Origin: Didymella arachidicola
Lineage: Eukaryota; Ascomycota; Dothideomycetes; Pleosporales; Didymellaceae
DNA length: 64,000 nucleotides
Direction of reading: 5' to 3'
NCBI GenBank assembly: GCA_016630955.3
Contig: CM049985.1
Location: 2,108,001-2,172,000, forward strand
Shown here one piece after another: positions 11,071-23,010 of the stretch (its first letter is position 1; each line of letters opens with the position of its first letter). The notes beneath the pieces are model-generated. The model saw only the letters and a list, made by a program, of their open reading frames with translations, did not search any database and had not been told where the DNA came from. Position numbers and translations under genes: made by a program.

Positions 11071-13484
11071 TCACTCGTCTCGAAATATCCACCTGCCACC
11101 ATTCTTGTGTGCCTCAAGCCAGCGGTCCTGCACAGCCTTCACTTCCAGCTCTTTCGCGCGGCCTCTATCAACTTCTTGTGATTGCGTTGAGGGGAAGTCT
11201 ACACGCCAGAAACCGGGTGGTGTCCGGCGTCGCTCATACATCTCCCGGTGCTTGCCACTGTCCTTAGCTATCTTCTTTGTACGTGCCTGCATGATCATCT
11301 CAGCACGCTCATCTGATGAAATCTGTGTTGACATGACTGTGTTGTATGCGTCGCCGAGGTAATCTTCGAGCAGAGCCTCTTCTCCTGCAGGTGAAAGCGG
11401 TGCCAATGTCTCAGCTAAACGACGGAAGTGTGAGCCACAGCATTGCTCATTGGTGCAGCCCGGAAGACACAAACGATCCCCTCGTTTTCGCACCGCTTCC
11501 GAGAAGGCATAAGTGTAGCCATTATTGTACACTGGGTTTGGCTTGAAGTCACTGGTCTTGAGCTCCTGCAGAGACTTTTCGCGAAGCCGGCGTTGTGCTT
11601 CAGGGGGAGAAGGATTTCTTCTTCGCGGAGTAGGCCTTGCACCGGAAGCACGCAAGCTCCATATAGGTCTACCATCGGTCACAATTTCGTCTTGCTGATT
11701 CGAACGACCTTGCCCTACAGGAGTTCGAGGATTGCTTTGAGGCATCCGAGCAACTCGAGACGCAGTCTTCGAAGGTGGTTGCATCGGCTCCTGCTTCACT
11801 AGCGGCGAGCCAGTGGTAGACGTGCGCTTCACGCGGCTTGTAGGGGTATTCGGTTCCTTTTCTGCAAGCATCCTCTGGAAGCGCGCTCGAGCAGCACTCG
11901 GAGGTAGCCTCAGTCCTTCCTCATCCGCAGGCGGTGGCGCTTCACCAGATTCTGCGAGTATGCCATGCTCAAGGTGCTTGTTTGCAACTTGCTTCATCCG
12001 CTTGTTTGAGCTGTGCTCTGAAGTCCGTGCGACGAGATTGGGGTCGATCGGCTGGAGTATATGTTGTTCTTGCAGATGCGGCCCTGTAGGTTCACTGAGC
12101 GCCCGCATCTCGTCAGCAGCCGTCTGAAGTCTGGCACGAACATTGGACGTCCGGTCCCTGCTGATGTGCTCGCTCTCGGCATCCTCTCGCATTGCGATCT
12201 GCGTGAAAGGTGCACTTCCCGAGCGTTGATGCTGGATTGTACCAGTCGCATTGGAGTGGAGGGCGGGCTTTCTCGGTAGCGCGCTAGTTACGTCGGCACC
12301 CTGAGGCACTGCCTCGTCGAGATCGATGGTCTCCGTACGCGTGAGAATGTGGGCGAGAGGTGGCGGACTGCTCAACGGCTCGTCCTTCACACGATGCGGC
12401 TTAGCTGGGGTTCCGTCTGAGAATCGTCCGGTATAGACGTCCATCTTGTAATGTTGGCCGCGCTTGCGCTTAAGTGATCGCTCTGAAACCACTTGCGGTA
12501 GGTCATCTTCGTCTTCATCATCGCAGAATTGAGTTCGTCGTGTAGTTTGATCAGCGACTTCGTCAACGGTAGTCTGGCTTGAGGTTGGAACTGCATTGGC
12601 TACGACGCCATATTGGCGAGCTTCATCGAGTCTAGTATTGAGCGAAGGCAGATCGGGCGCTGCGCCTTGATGCTCATTAGCATTCGTGGGCGAAGGCCCT
12701 CTCGGTGTGACGGACGCACTGAGAGATACGTCTTCATCTTCAAGAGATACTTCCTCAGCGCCACTCGCAGGTGTATCAGCGGGCCCAGGAGATGGCCGCT
12801 CTTGATTGGCGCGTTGAAGCGGGTCCCGCGCAGCGCTGATAGATCCCGGGCTGGATGGCATATAGGGCGGCGCCTCGTCGCTATGAGGAACAGCCGGAAG
12901 TCTCGAGGGAGTCTCGTCGGCAGCGGTAATGACAGTTTTTGGTCGCTGATGGGGTTTCATTCGATCTGCGTATTGCTGCCACGCACGCACACTTTCCTTC
13001 ATGTCCCTGTTCTTCTGCATGACCGCAGTGTTCTTCCTCTCGAGATACTTTACCTTCTGAGAGAGGTTTTGGTATCTCTTGCTCAATTCGTCGTACTTCT
13101 CAGCTAGGATGCGGTGTTGCTCCTCCGGCACGCCCTTTGAGGCAGTGTTTGCATCGTCCAAAATCGTTGATGGTGCTGCGCTTTCAGCCCTTTGCTGCAG
13201 CTCTGTCTCCAGCCTCTCATTCTCCTCGACGACTCGGGCATTTTTGACAATCTGCTCGTTGATGTGATTGAACAAAAGCTGCTGGTTTTCATCTCTTTGC
13301 TTCAGCTCATCTTGGTGTCCTTCCTGTCCTAACGTGTTGTTAGCCACAACGACGCGTGACATGTGTGCTAGTCCGTACTCTTCTTCCACTCTTTCTCGAA
13401 GTCGGGCGCGATGACCTCATCGTAAACGCGAGACCACAAGCCTCTATTCTTTTCGACCCATGTCGTGAAGTCCGAGATGCTCAT
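11071..13484 (-). CDS. sae2: DNA end-resection activator Sae2/Ctp1/CtIP
   Basis: The product is the cofactor that stimulates Mre11 endonuclease to start 5' resection of DNA double-strand breaks, in the nucleus. Exon 13484-13379 (MSISDFTTWVEKNRGLW) and exon 13328-11071 are joined across a 50-nt intron (GTACGG donor, GCTAAC branch, TTAG acceptor) for 787 residues. An N-terminal coiled coil spans roughly residues 35-140, consistent with oligomerisation. A long disordered Ser/Pro/Thr-rich middle contains many SP/TP sites, as expected for CDK/ATM control. The C-terminal Sae2 domain has CLPGCTNEQCCGSHFR at about 656-671, a KHR variant of the RHR motif near 728, and TPPGFW at about 738. It is longer than the yeast proteins, which is usual in Pezizomycotina. 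It is divergent from the F-box gene across a 200 bp shared promoter. Confidence 0.92.
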
Positions 13485-13684
13485 TGTTTACTCATGATCG
13501 GACAAAAAGGTCGAACAGTCGAAGAATGCCTTCCAACGTATCTGAAATAAGGATGTCTGGAGCCAGGCGGCAACGTCGAAAACGCGCTAATGGAACGCGC
13601 AACCACGCGGCGCCGACCTTATCGATACCAGACCCCGCATAATTCCGAAGCACGCTTGCTGTCGCCACAACACATTTCTTGGTC
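13485..13684. promoter_or_regulatory. Short divergent promoter between sae2 and the F-box gene
   Basis: Only 200 bp separate the two opposed start codons, so both promoters and 5' UTRs must overlap here. I see no TATA box I would defend. Confidence 0.55.
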
Positions 13685-15391
13685 ATGAAGAGGCCGCGAG
13701 AGGAGGAAGCTGGCCTTGATCGCCTAGCGAAGGTGCGACGCGCGTCGAGCCCCGACAGATTGTCGAAGCTGAGCGACGAGTTGCTGGTGCGTATCCTATC
13801 GTTCCTGCCAATATCGTCACTCTTGACTTCCCAAAGGTAAGAAAAAGCCACGCCAACTTTGAAAAACCATAGCTGATGGCGCAGGATATCGAAGAAGTAC
13901 AGTCGGCTCGCAGTCGACTCAGAGCTCTGGAAAGCAGCCTACTACCGCTCGTTCGTCCTCCCACGCGCATCCCGCATTCCAGGTATCAAAAACCCCGGTG
14001 CACACGATCGGTTGCACTATTCCTCGCGATTATCGAGATGGCTGGATGATGGGGCTTTGGTTAAGAATGGCGCGAATACCAAGTGGAAGCAGCAGTACCG
14101 TTTGCGCCACAACTGGTCTCAGGGTAAATGCGCTGTCAGCGAGATCGTGGTATCTGAACGGCCTCCCGAGCCGCCGCTACTGGTCACGCTTTCCAATAGC
14201 ACCATATTGGCTGCTGACTCGATCAGTGGCTTGAGAGCATTGAGCGTGAAGGATGGGCGCAAGCTGCTGGCAGCAACACCACTCAGTGCGGTAGCGGCAG
14301 ATAACGTGGCATTACCCGTGTCCATGGCAATCGACTCGAACGACAAAGACGAAAACGATGAGAGAGTCGTATTAGGCTTCGAAGACGGATCATTTTCCAT
14401 ACACGCTCTGAGACGGGACTTGAGGCGGTTCGACCACCTATTCACCCATCCACCTTCTTCAAACGGAATGCTCTCGGCGCTAGCTATGTCTTCTCCATAT
14501 CTCCTTACCATGACAGAAGACCACCTTCTTTCTCTATATGCTTTTGAAGAAAAGCAGAAAGATCTCTTAAATTTGGCGCCTCCAAAGCTACTGTATTCGT
14601 TGCGGTCCCATACGGCATGGCCTCCTGCATCTCTGTCTCTGCGCACAACAGCCGCGAGCATGACGGCGGCAATCGCCTACTCGTTACCTACATACCTGTC
14701 CGGCTGGACAGTCGGTGTCCAGGAGTTGAATCTCTCGCACAAGGGTGAGCTGCTTGGTTCACGGTTAGCCACAGCAGCAGATGGGCATTCCTTCACACTC
14801 TCGAACTTTCTGCCAGTCTCATCATCGTCGGCACGGTCACCCTCACCAGCACCTGCCACTCCTTATGAGCCACACTTCGTTTCCACACAGAGCAACTCTA
14901 AACCAAACTCAATGTCCTATTCACATCCATATCTGCTGGTCGCACATTCAGATAACACTCTGTCTCTCTACCTGGTCAAGTCGACTGCATCTACTCTGTC
15001 TATCGGTCCATGTAGTCGTCTCTGGGGCCATACGTCTTCGATTTCTGGTGCACACGTCGGCGTACGCGGGAAAGCCGTCTCTGTCAGCCGACTCGGTGAC
15101 GAGCTTCGCGTCTGGGATTTAGAAGGCGGTACTGCATCCCTTGCTAATCGCAGGCGATTCAGAAGCGGTGAATTGAGCGTCAGGGTACAGCCTTCGAGGG
15201 CTGGCGATGGCACGCTTGACGGCCAAGATGTCGAGAACGAGCGCAACATTGGACTGAGGTATGCGCTTGATCAGACCTTTGATGACTCAAGCGTGAATCG
15301 TGGATGGGTGGGGTTCGATGAGCAGAATGTCGTTGTACTAAGAGAGAGGAGCGAGGGAAGCCAAGCGTTAGTTGTTTATGATTTCACCTAG
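13685..15391 (+). CDS. F-box protein with predicted beta-propeller (WD40-like) region
   Basis: The likely role is as a substrate-recognition subunit of an SCF ubiquitin ligase. Exons 13685-13836 and 13885-15391 flank a 48-nt intron (GTAAGA donor, GCAG acceptor) and give 552 residues. The F-box covers about residues 25-70 and includes LSDELLVRILSFLPISSLL. It is followed by a region rich in beta-strand repeats with degenerate WD-like ends, such as SGLRALSVKDGRKLL and SRLGDELRVWDLEGG, ending in VVYDFT. Repeats are too degenerate for me to count blades. Transcription is divergent from sae2. A transposon begins only eight bases after the stop codon, so the native 3' UTR and polyadenylation site have been displaced. 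The substrate is unknown. Confidence 0.85.
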
Positions 15392-15398
15392 ATAGATA

Positions 15399-17253
15399 AC
15401 GTGTTTTACAAGCGAGCCGCCCATACAAGCGAGCCGCCCACCCCACCAACTTTGCGCACCTTTGAAGCTCAACACAGCCATGGCCCACCCACATCAAGCT
15501 GTATCGCAGTCAGACGAAGCTAGTATTCAGCTTACTATTTCATCTCTTAATAGAAAGCAGTTCACGTCAGTCAGAGCGGCTGCTCAGATGTTTAGTGTCC
15601 CTCGTACAACGCTACATAACCGACGCGCTGGTACACTAAGCCGACACGATTGCCAGCCCAACTCAAAGAAGCTCACTACGATAGAAGATGAGGTGATTGT
15701 TGGCTACGTAATTGAGCTAGACCTACGTGGATTTGCGCCTACGTACGCAGCCGTACGTGATATGGCTAACAGACTGCTGGCTGCGCGCGGTGCTGATCAG
15801 GTTGGCGTCCACTGGCCGCGCAACTTCGTTAAGCGTACAGAGAGTCTTACAACGCGTTTTAACCGAGCGTATGACAGGCAGAGAGCTCTATGCGAGGATC
15901 CTGTCCTTATCCAAGGCTGGTTTAAGCTTGTAGAGCAGACAAAGGCTAAGTACGGCATCTGCGACGAAGACGTCTACAACTTTGACGAGGCTGGCTTTAT
16001 GATGGGCAAGATCACAACGCAGCTTGTTGTGACAGGATCAGAGAGGAGAGGCAGGCCAAAGACTGTTCAGCCTGGCGACCGTGAGTGGGTGACAGTGATA
16101 GCAGCTATCAACGCTGCTGGCTGGTCAGTCCCACCGTTCCTGATCTTTGCTGGCAAGTACCACCTCTCTGCCTGGTATGAGGAGGCAGAGATCCCACGCA
16201 ACTGGGCAATCGCAGTTGGCGACAATGGCTGGACAAATAACGAGCTTGGGGTAGAGTGGCTGAAGCACTTTAACGCTCACACTCAGGCTCGTGTAGTATG
16301 AGCGCGGTGCCTACTTATCCTTGACGGCCACGAGAGCCACCACTCTCTTGAATTCCAGGAGCTCTGCAAGGGGCACAACATCTACACGCTCTGTATGCCA
16401 CCCCACTCCTCTCACCTGCTTCAGCCTCTTGACGTTGGCTGCTTCTCGCCGTTGAAGCGCGCCTACAGTCGTGAGGTAGAGAGCCTGATGCGCAACCACA
16501 TCAACCACATCACTAAGCTTGAGTTTCTGCCTGCGTTTAAAGCAGCGTTTGATCGATCGTTCACGCCAGTCAATATCTGCTCAGCCTTCCGGGGAGCAGG
16601 TCTAGTACCTTATCAGCCAGAGGCTGTCCTCTCAAAGCTAGACGTACAGCTACGTACACCTACTCCACCAGCGGCTCTCACAGAGGCTCTCTGGGAGGCT
16701 CGTACTCCAAGCAACGCCCGCGAGCTTGAGGCTCAATCAAGGCTAATTTGTGAGCGCATACGCAAGCATAAGAGCTCGTCACCAACTTCAATTATTGAGG
16801 CGATAGATCAGCTTAAGAAAGGAGCTGAGGTGATGATGCTTTCAGCTGAGCTGATGAAGGAAAGGATTGCTAGCCTTGAGAGGGCTAACGAGGCAGCGTC
16901 AAAGCGTAGGGAGCGCAAGAAAAAGCGTATACAGAAGCAAGGAGTGTTAACAAAGGGGGCTGGAGAGGATATACTCGCTCAACGTGAGGCTGATCAGCAG
17001 CTTGCTCGTGAGGAGCGTCATGGAGGAGAGCGATCAGGCCTTAGCCGCCAGGCTCTGGCGCGCTGTAAGACGTGTAGGGAGACTGGGCACAACTCACGTA
17101 CATGCAAGAAAGAGGCTGTAGCTACTACTTAATCTACTCTGTTAATTTCTAGGTATTTTATTATTACGTTGTTGGGGTACACATCTGTAGAGGTACACAA
17201 AGTTGGTGGGGTGGGCGGCTCGCTTGTATAGGCGGCTCGCTTGTAAAACACGT
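15399..17253 (+). mobile_element. Fot1/Pot2-like (pogo group) DNA transposon, family A
   Basis: The element is 1,855 bp with inverted termini of about 57 bp that differ at one base, starting ACGTGTTTTAC and flanked by TA on both sides (15397-15398 and 17254-17255). Within each terminus a 17-bp motif (ACAAGCGAGCCGCCCA plus one base) is present twice in tandem. It contains one transposase gene with a single internal stop. It lies immediately behind the F-box gene stop codon. Confidence 0.93.
15480..17132 (+). pseudogene. Pogo-type DD35D transposase with one nonsense codon
   Basis: A 550-codon frame is interrupted by a TGA at 16299-16301 (codon 274), where the sister transposases have Gly (TVGVYRLL, TYGTHRLL). 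Both sides remain in the same frame and otherwise look intact. An N-terminal helix-turn-helix pair of the Psq/CENP-B type is followed by the catalytic residues Asp169 (YNFDEAGFMMG), Asp282 (LILDGHES) and Asp318 (LLQPLDVGCF). A CCHC zinc knuckle (CKTCRETGHNSRTC) lies near the C-terminus. The stop falls before the second catalytic Asp, so the truncated product cannot be active. A single substitution accounts for the loss, so inactivation is probably recent. Confidence 0.9.
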
Positions 17254-17970
17254 TAGTACACAGTGATACCCGAGGTCTTGAATTACATTGCTCACCTTTT
17301 CTACTCCCGTTTTCGTCAGACGATGTGCTCTCAGGTGGTAAGAAAAAGTCAAGTTCAGCAGCGAAAACATTGTAGCCAACAAAGAATCCGTCTACATGCG
17401 ATCTGAAAGACATGCTCGAGCCGGTGCACAGGCCGCCCAATCATCTTCTCATACGCAGACGCGGAGTGCCTTCTGCTATGATCCTTCCCATGTTCAATCC
17501 ACAATCCGCGTAAACATGTCCCAAAAAATGTCTCGCTACTCATCAACTTACCCAAGCCTGAGTCTTGATACCCAGTCATCATATTGACTGCTCAAGAAAA
17601 CCTCCGTCAGCGGTCGAGAATGGACTTGCGATGGATTTCGCACCAATCATACATCAGGGCTTCCGGCTGACTTCCGAGGTGGCCACTGCATTGAGAAATC
17701 CGGGCCGTCCTGCTCGACGTAGGGGCTCGATACCCCGAACTTGGAGACGCTACGGCTCGCGTGAGCTGCGCTTTTGCGGGGATGGGCTGGGAAGTATGCC
17801 GGTCTCCGCTTCGCTGCGACATGTCGGCGTCTGCTTTTCGGCTGGCGAGCGAATTCATGCCTCTTGCTTTTCCTGCCTCTGCTCACGAGCGTCCACGCAC
17901 TGAAATCTATTGATTCTAAGTATATCTTGTCCTTCTTGACAGCGAGAATTGTGGTTCTGAGGAAGACAAC
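17254..17970. other. Promoter region of the flavocytochrome b2 gene
   Basis: 717 bp between the transposon end and the next ATG. It carries overlapping short frames on both strands but no recognisable protein. It must contain the promoter and 5' UTR of the downstream gene. Confidence 0.45.
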
Positions 17971-19588
17971 ATGGCGAAGGTGTTCGACTATGCAGAAGGT
18001 ATGTCATTACCTAGCAAAGGAAGGAACCACGCTGATCACGTAATAGTCGCAAAGCACAACACAGCCGACAGCTGTTGGGTGATCCTCTACGGAGACGTTT
18101 ACGATGTGACACGATTTATCCCCGAACACCCCGGTGGCAGCAAGGTCATCCTGCAGCTTGCCGGCAGCGACGCAACGGAAGAGTACGACCCAATCCACCC
18201 ACCAGGCTTGCTGGAGGAGAACCTGAAGCCGGAAGACAAGCTTGGCAAGATCAATCCCAAGTCGCTGCCGAAAGAAGAGAAGACACCCGTGGAGATAGGC
18301 GAAGCTCAGGACGACGGACCAGTGGATCTGGAGAGCATCCTTAACATCGACGAGATCGAGGAAGTCGCAACAAAGAAGATCCCCTACAAGGGTTGGGCAT
18401 ACTACTACTCCGCCGCAGACGATCTCACATCCAAAGCCTTCAATGGCGCCGTATACCGCCAAATCCTCCTCCGGCCCCGTGTTTTCATCGACTGCACATC
18501 CTGCGACACATCAACTTCCTTCCTTGGTCACCGCGTCAAGCTTCCCATCTACGTCTCACCTGCCGCAATGGCTCGCCTCGCGCATCAAGACGGCGAATGG
18601 GGCATCGCACAAGCATGCGCCAAATTCGGCGCCATGCAAATCATATCACAAAACGCTTCCATGACGCCCGAGCAGATTATCGCCGACGCAACGCCGGGGC
18701 AAGTCTTTGGGTGGCAGCTGTACGTGCAGAATGAGCGGGCCAAGAGCGAAGCAATCCTTGCGCGCATGAACGCTCTCGACCCTGTCAAGTTCATCTGCCT
18801 GACGCTCGACGCGCCCGTACCGGGGAAGCGCGAGCATGACGAGCGCAGCAAGAACGTTGGTTCGAATCTGGCTGTACGCGCTGCCGTGCAGGAAGATCAG
18901 AGCGTGTCCAAAACTTCTACCGAAGCGAAGACGCCGAAGCTTGCGGGCGTCGGCCAGAGCTTATTCTGGGGCACTGCTGCAGATCTCACCTGGCGCTCTA
19001 CGCTACCGTGGCTGGCAAAACACACTACGAAACCCATTGTGCTCAAGGGAATACAGACGCATGAGGATGCGTATCTGGCGAGTTGTTACGCGCCGCAGGT
19101 CAAGGGCATTATTCTGAGTAATCACGGTGGCAGGGCGCTGGACACCGCGCCACCGGCGGTGCATACCCTGTTGGAGATCAGAAAATACTGCCCTGAAGTG
19201 TTCGACCGTATTGAGGTGTGGGTTGATGGTGGTATCAAGCGTGGCACGGATGTGGTCAAGGCGCTGTGTTTGGGTGCAAGCGGTGTCGGTGTTGGGCGTG
19301 CGGCGCTTTTTGGATTGGGCGCTGGAGGAAAGGAGGGTGTTGAGCGCGTGCTCGAGAGTAAGTCGGGTTTACATGACTCTAGCAGTATATGGCTAATATT
19401 TGACAGTCCTCAAAGCGGAGACGGAGACATGTATGCGTCTGCTTGGTGTCGAGAGCGTCGATCAGCTGGGGCCGCACCTCATCAACACAAGAGCTGTTGA
19501 GCGTGACATCTACGACGGGCCTTCATTCGCAAGAAGTGCCGCCGAAAGCACAGCAAGGAATCCGGTGCCTATCAAGGCGAAGCTTTAG
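17971..19588 (+). CDS. CYB2: Flavocytochrome b2 (L-lactate dehydrogenase, cytochrome)
   Basis: The enzyme oxidises L-lactate to pyruvate and passes electrons through its own haem to cytochrome c. Three exons (17971-17998, 18047-19357, 19407-19588) with 48- and 49-nt introns give 506 residues. An N-terminal cytochrome b5 domain has the haem ligands His37 (EHPGG) and His60 (DPIHPP). The FMN-dependent alpha-hydroxy-acid oxidase barrel follows, with ISQNAS, LTLDAP, the catalytic His369 in ILSNHGGRALD, and the FMN phosphate site VDGGIKRGTDVVKAL. The insertion between LTLDAPVPGKRE and the next strand is the usual loop, here with a Ser/Thr/Lys-rich stretch. No convincing mitochondrial presequence is visible: the haem domain begins at the start Met. 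So it may be cytosolic, or an upstream exon was missed. It could act on another 2-hydroxy acid. Confidence 0.93.
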
Positions 19589-20035
19589 CTGTCATGTGTT
19601 CTGCCGCGTTTAGTGCGATACGATAGTAGAACGCTTCATCTCTGCAAGACTTGCCAGCACCAGCCACGCATTGATGAGGTAGCAAGAGGTACTCACTGAT
19701 TTTCTTGAATCGACTCAGTCAGCACAATAATATCCAGGAGGCGTTCGGTGTTCACTTCGCAGATGATGGCCTGCATACGAACCGCTGGGATGCCACAGCA
19801 TTCACGAAGTACGCAGTCTTAAACTGCGCAATTCACTCAGCATGAACAGTGAACAAATGGCACTCGTTCTTACAAATGCCCAATTCTTTCAAGTAAATCA
19901 GGGCCTTGAGATCCTGTGAGATTCCCATACATGCGAGATGGAAAGAGTGATGCTGCCCCACACGTGCAGGCGCGTCTGACTAGCGCGAAACGGCGCGTCA
20001 TCGAGCGACTGCATTTCAAGAACATAGCAACAACC
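19589..20035. other. Intergenic between cyb2 and sld7
   Basis: 447 bp holding the 3' flank of the lactate dehydrogenase gene and the promoter of the next gene on the same strand. Nothing else recognised. Confidence 0.4.
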
Positions 20036-21626
20036 ATGACCGACGTCTGGAGTGGCGAGATCCTGCTCCCAGACGGCGAGTCTGTCAAAGGTAATAACAT
20101 GTCCTTGTCGGCTTTCACGTTGCTGACTTTTGAAAGACATTGGTTTCTCGACTCTTCACGTCGACCATGCACCGGCAATAACCGCGCCATCTCTACGCTT
20201 CCTTTCGACCGTCGACAGTGCGAAGATACCATTATATCTTGCTGCAGGGCCAAGCTACGATGTCTGGACCCTCAGCGAAGCAACAGAAGCATGGTTCGAG
20301 TCGCTACTGCTGAGCGTACCTGCAACGGCCGCCTTCAGCCAGAGCGCACAAAACTGGTGGACGTTGGCGAGAGCACAGTCGCCAGTCGGCGTACTGGTAC
20401 AGGTTGAGAGCCAAGAAGCCGAGAGTCTGAAGCCCAAGGTCACAGAATTGCTCTTCTATGGAACCATTGCTGCTACGCCTGGTGAAGGTCCGCCAACACC
20501 ACACTCTTCGCAAGACAACCCTAACGCTTGGCCAGGGCTTCTGCCTGAGCTGCGCGTACATGCGCTCCCACTATCATCTGATCTACTTCATAATAACGCA
20601 CCCTCTTCGGTCGTCCCAATCGCACAAGTGTTGAGCGCTACAAAGCAGACCGGTGAGGTCGAAGCTCAGTACTTGCCTCCCCTGCACGAACCTCTCGCCG
20701 TCTCGCGGTCACCCAAGCGCAAGAGAGATCTCTTTGAGGAGGCTACAATTGCGAGGAGGAGGGCTAAGGGAAAGGGTGGGGAAGGAGTCGCTGCAGCTGC
20801 AGCTCGAGTGTCCGAGTCGCAACGGTTATATGCCCACCGCAAATCCACTTCCATCGAGTCGAAGGCGTCACCGTTTCCAGAATCGCGGCCTTCTTCTGCA
20901 CACGGGACTATACCCCGCCAAAAAGCTCGCCAGCTCTCTCGGTCTCCCAGCATCACTTCTGAGATCAGACCACTGAGTCGAAAGGATACTGTAGATGGCC
21001 CTGGGAGACGCTCGCACTTATCACGCGTGGACACTATCTCATCCCAGCTAGAGGAACCTACAACAGAATCGAGGAACAAGGAAGCACTCACGAAGGTTGT
21101 CCTGGCGGCAATGCGCATGCATGGGATGCAGCAACGAAAAAGGACTAAGTCCCGTCGGGCATCAATGGCTCCTGGAATGGAAGAAATCCAGCCTTTGACT
21201 GAAGTAGCGACCACAGAGGATGCCGCAAAAGATGAGGAATACAAGCAGATCTACCACCAGACGTACAGAGGTGCTGTGCTGGCTTTGGTTTGTGCTATTA
21301 CTAGACTCAGCTACTCCTCGCTAATAACATTCCAGAGAAATCACATGACGGAGAAGCCGTTACATGCCCAACCAGACCGAATGCGTGACCTAGTCGAGCA
21401 ATTCCTCACACTATTCCTGAACGATCCACTTGCACAACCGTTACCGTCTGACGAAGCGACCCACCCAGCTGCTACACCCGGTGTCAAGCAAATTGGCATA
21501 TTCGGATCGTCTCACCATGCCAGTCCATTTGATTTGCCCAGTGGCATGAGGCGGCCGCCCATGGTAAGGGCTCAAACAGATGGCCAGGTCTACACCGGTT
21601 CCCCAGTCAGCAGAAGAAAGCCCTAG
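20036..21626 (+). CDS. sld7: Sld7-like DNA replication initiation protein
   Basis: Sld7 binds Sld3 and tunes its association with the MCM helicase at replication origins. Exons 20036-20090 (MTDVWSGEILLPDGESVK) and 20137-21626 flank a 46-nt intron and give 514 residues. The N-terminal region (about 1-190) looks like the Sld3-binding beta domain. The middle is basic and disordered, with a likely nuclear signal KRKRDLFEEATIARRRAKGK. The C-terminal Sld7 domain (about 320-460) has EALTKVVLAAMRMHGMQQRK and EYKQIYHQTYRGAVLAL, the pattern I recall for fungal Sld7 C-termini. The last 60 residues are low complexity and could be affected by a missed intron. Assignment rests on pattern recall, not on a search. 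Confidence 0.75.
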
Positions 21627-22131
21627 ATCACAAGCTCGACGATGAGTCAACTCAGGCGTCTCTTGGACAGCGCCCAAAAACCACACGTCATAGGCGCCAG
21701 CGAACGTCTAGTGGTCTAAGATACGTACTTTGTGTAATGATGCTAAAGTAGGCTTTGGGCCGCTAAACGAACCAGCGCTGCGCGCACCCTGGGCCGACTT
21801 GTCATCACGGCCCTACGTCCGCGGAGTTACCGAGATGATCACTGGTTCTCGAATCACACCAGATTTGATTGAGGTGTAGACTCAGCCTCATCCTATCGCA
21901 GGTCCATGATTCAGGGGCGAGATAGCTTTGGATGCCAGCGCACTCCCATAGAAGTATCGACGTTACATCGTAGCGGTGAGCTACGCAGAGTCAGTCACCT
22001 TTTCCCGTAGTGCATAAGAGGCAGCTAACAGCCGTTGAGTCGGGTGTCATTGTCAGCAAACATTTTGTGTCTTGGACATTTGCTTCAGCCCCAACTCCAT
22101 AACTTACAGCTACGCGACCCTGAGTATCATC
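21627..22131. other. Intergenic, nothing recognised
   Basis: 505 bp between sld7 and the small secreted protein gene, holding the sld7 3' flank and the promoter of the next gene. No exon or repeat is supported. Confidence 0.4.
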
Positions 22132-22654
22132 ATGCCATTCAAAGTCTCTGTTCTGGCGCTTCTTGCTGCTACCTGCAGTGCGGTGCCCTACCCGAACGAG
22201 ACAGCTCCTTACTACTGGACTGTACAAAAATTCAACGGTACGTGCTCAGCTGCGGCCTGTTGGGCATGGGGCTTTAGCATCTCAGGATCGGTTGGCCCGT
22301 CCAGCCAGCCCGCCTTCGAAGCGAGCGACTGCAGCATCGATAGCAGGATTGATGGTCACCAGCAATGCAAGGGTATTGTGGTCAGCGTACCTGGCAGCGT
22401 GGCCTTTCAGATAAATGCCACCGGTATCAGCGGTGGTTTACTGACTGTCCAGTATACGTATCAACAGTACGTTCGCGATTACATAGCCAGGAAATTGCTC
22501 ACATTGTTGCAGAGGACCGATCAGATATACATACTATGGCAACCACTCGGTGACCAGGCGCGCTGATGGTGTCCAGCCCAATTTCCTCCAGCCTAACGAA
22601 TTCGTTATTTTGTCAAATGCCGCTTCTGCGATCGGCTTCCAGCAGATTGACTGA
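22132..22654 (+). CDS. Small secreted cysteine-containing protein
   Basis: Exons 22132-22466 and 22513-22654 flank a 46-nt intron (GTACGT donor, GTTGCAG acceptor) and give 158 residues in a clean frame. The N-terminus MPFKVSVLALLAATCSA is a typical signal peptide with cleavage around Ala18. The mature part has four cysteines (residues near 38, 43, 65, 76, consistent with two disulfides), several N-glycosylation sequons, and a predominantly beta character (GISGGLLTVQYTYQ). It ends GFQQID. I do not recognise the family; it resembles lineage-specific small secreted proteins of plant-associated fungi and is a candidate effector by size and composition only. The ATG at 22132 is preferred over an upstream non-ATG frame because it starts the signal peptide exactly. 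Confidence 0.75.
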
Positions 22655-23010
22655 ACCTCATGCAACAGTCTTGATCATCGTGGTAAGGAAGAGCAAGGTC
22701 TGCGCACAGAAGAGTTTGGGCAAACATCATTGCAATAGTCGAAGTAACTTGTTCATCGGCCCCTCGTTATGATGACACTTCTGGAAAGAAAGGGAGTCGG
22801 AGTGAGGACGACTCAAAGTGAAGGTAGCTTTGCAATCGGTTTTATGCGTTAAATATTGATAGCAAAAGACAGCACAAAGAGACTCTTTTCACCGAATCGC
22901 TGTGGCCTCATTCGCCTTGGCCACTGACATGCACTTGCACCATTTTCGAGCCGGTGGCTCTCCTTCCTCCTTGATCCTCTTTGGTAGCATTGTAGAAGCT
23001 AGAAGTCTGG
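22655..23010. other. Convergent intergenic region
   Basis: Two genes end facing each other here, so both terminators should lie in this 356 bp. No other feature recognised. Confidence 0.4.

Noticed and set aside
17565..17903. A 112-codon frame between family A and the lactate dehydrogenase gene
   Set aside because: Contained in the promoter region, no recognisable protein, and countered by two frames of similar length on the other strand.
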